From positions 1 through 6,289 of the forward strand of contig CAZHBJ010000186.1 in assembly GCA_964530445.1 (NCBI GenBank): a DNA stretch of 6,289 nt, written 5' to 3'. The DNA is from FEN-1297 sp964530445 (GTDB lineage Bacteria; Bacteroidota; Ignavibacteria; Ignavibacteriales; Ignavibacteriaceae). The position numbers were made by a program, and so were the translations under genes. Below the pieces are notes generated by a model, which ran no database searches, was not told the DNA's origin, and saw nothing but the letters and a program-made list of their open reading frames with translations. This document shows positions 5,427-6,289 of this stretch, one piece after another; position 1 is the stretch's first letter; every line of letters begins with the position of its first letter.

Positions 5427-6289
5427 TTACATTAACCTTTTAATATTTCTTATAGCTTGCTTTATACGTTGTTCGTTTTCCACCATAGAAATTCTTAGGT
5501 ATCCTTCGCCGTACTCTCCGAAAGCAATTCCCGGAGAAGTAACTACTTCGGCTTCATCAATTAATAACTTTGAAAACTTAAGCGAGCCCATATCTTTGAA
5601 CTTGTCCGGAATCGGGGCCCACACAAACATACTTGCTCTGGGTTTTTTAATATCCCATCCGATGTTGTTTAATCCCTCAACAAGAACATCTCTTCTTTTT
5701 TTATAAACATTCGCAATTCCCGTTGTGACAGATGAAGGAGAATCGAGGGCAGCAATTGCAGCAACTTGTATCGGTGTAAATATTCCGTAATCATAAAAAC
5801 TTTTTAACTTAGCGAGTGCTTTACAAATTTCTGCATTACCTACGCAAAACCCGACTCTCCATCCTGCCATATTATAACTTTTAGACATAGTAAAGAATTC
5901 TATCGCAACATCTTTTGCGCCCTGCACTTGAAGAATTGAAGGAACTTTAGTCCCGTCAAATACAATATCGCTGTATGCCATATCGTGCACAATTACTATT
6001 TTGCTTTTCTTTGCGAAAGCAACAATCTCTTTAAGATAATCAAGATCGACAACTGCTGTAGTCGGATTAGCCGGGAAATTCAAAATCAGCATCTTAGGCC
6101 GCGGCCACATATCCCTGGTTATTAAAGAAATGTCCGGTATAAAATCGCGCTCTGCACTCAATGGAATTGAAATTACATTTGCACCGGCAGAAGTTACTCC
6201 GTAAATATGAATTGGATAGGTCGGATTAGGAACTAAAACCACGTCTCCTTCATCAAGCAGCGCCAAACATAAATGAGCCAAACCTTCTT
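5427..6289 (-). CDS. alaC: AlaC-type class I PLP aminotransferase, 5' end missing
   Basis: This is the C-terminal ~287 residues of a fold-type I PLP aminotransferase of about 400 residues; the N-terminal ~110 lie beyond the right edge. The frame is open to the edge (EGLAHLCLALLDEGD...), so the TTG at 6281 is an internal Leu codon and not a start. PLP-site residues are visible: the NPTT motif, Asp and Tyr of HDMAYSD, the Schiff-base Lys in SKSYNMAGWRVGF (codon 5882-5880) and the substrate-carboxylate Arg in YLRIS. The tail (SMFVWAPIP, GSLKFSKLLIDEAEV, SPGIAFGEYGEGYLR) closely resembles E. coli AlaC, which makes alanine from pyruvate and glutamate. The nearest alternative is an LL-diaminopimelate aminotransferase (DapL) or another amino-acid transaminase of that subfamily, so the symbol rests on similarity and the exact substrate is inferred. 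It is the first visible gene of a - strand pair with the eIF-2B-like gene 20 bp downstream. Confidence 0.9.
   Translation of the reverse strand, partial: EGLAHLCLALLDEGDVVLVPNPTYPIHIYGVTSAGANVISIPLSAERDFIPDISLITRDMWPRPKMLILNFPANPTTAVVDLDYLKEIVAFAKKSKIVIVHDMAYSDIVFDGTKVPSILQVQGAKDVAIEFFTMSKSYNMAGWRVGFCVGNAEICKALAKLKSFYDYGIFTPIQVAAIAALDSPSSVTTGIANVYKKRRDVLVEGLNNIGWDIKKPRASMFVWAPIPDKFKDMGSLKFSKLLIDEAEVVTSPGIAFGEYGEGYLRISMVENEQRIKQAIRNIKRLM

Noticed and set aside
6279..6281. TTG as the start of the aminotransferase
   Set aside because: The frame stays open to the window edge and the preceding residues (EGL) match the conserved SKEGLAHL context, so this is an internal Leu codon of a truncated gene.

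Overview
The window is low-GC DNA, roughly one third G+C by eye. It looks like chromosome from a member of the Fibrobacteres-Chlorobi-Bacteroidetes (FCB) group, possibly an Ignavibacteria-like lineage. The clues are a near-perfect Bacteroidetes-type promoter (TTTG-N20-TAAATTTG) in front of a tRNA gene, weak or absent Shine-Dalgarno sequences at several genes, and a secreted S9B peptidase of the kind common in this group. The phylum is an inference; no marker gene settles it.

Layout, left to right. Positions 1-268 have no convincing gene but hold small inverted repeats and the tRNA promoter. A complete tRNA-Ser(CGA) lies at 269-357. A small exported or membrane-anchored protein of unknown function (81 aa) follows at 517-762, then a full-length NorM-type MATE efflux pump at 954-2291. 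All of these are on the + strand. From about 2300 onward everything is on the - strand. A strong intrinsic terminator separates the convergent MATE and peptidase genes. Next come a secreted S9B prolyl peptidase (2380-4521), an eIF-2B alpha/beta/delta-like protein (4612-5406), and the C-terminal three quarters of an AlaC-type PLP aminotransferase that runs off the right edge (5427-6289).

How the genes relate. The aminotransferase and the eIF-2B-like gene are 20 bp apart on one strand and are probably co-transcribed. The peptidase follows after 90 bp and appears to have its own promoter, so it need not belong to that operon. The MATE pump, the small protein and the tRNA look like independent units. 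This is mostly ordinary housekeeping and accessory chromosome. I see no phage, insertion sequence, CRISPR array, toxin-antitoxin or defence system. The points most worth a second look are the eIF-2B-like protein, which has lost the catalytic cysteine of its sugar-isomerase relatives; the peptidase residues that suggest tripeptidyl rather than dipeptidyl cleavage; the uncharacterised small exported protein; and the strand-asymmetric terminator.
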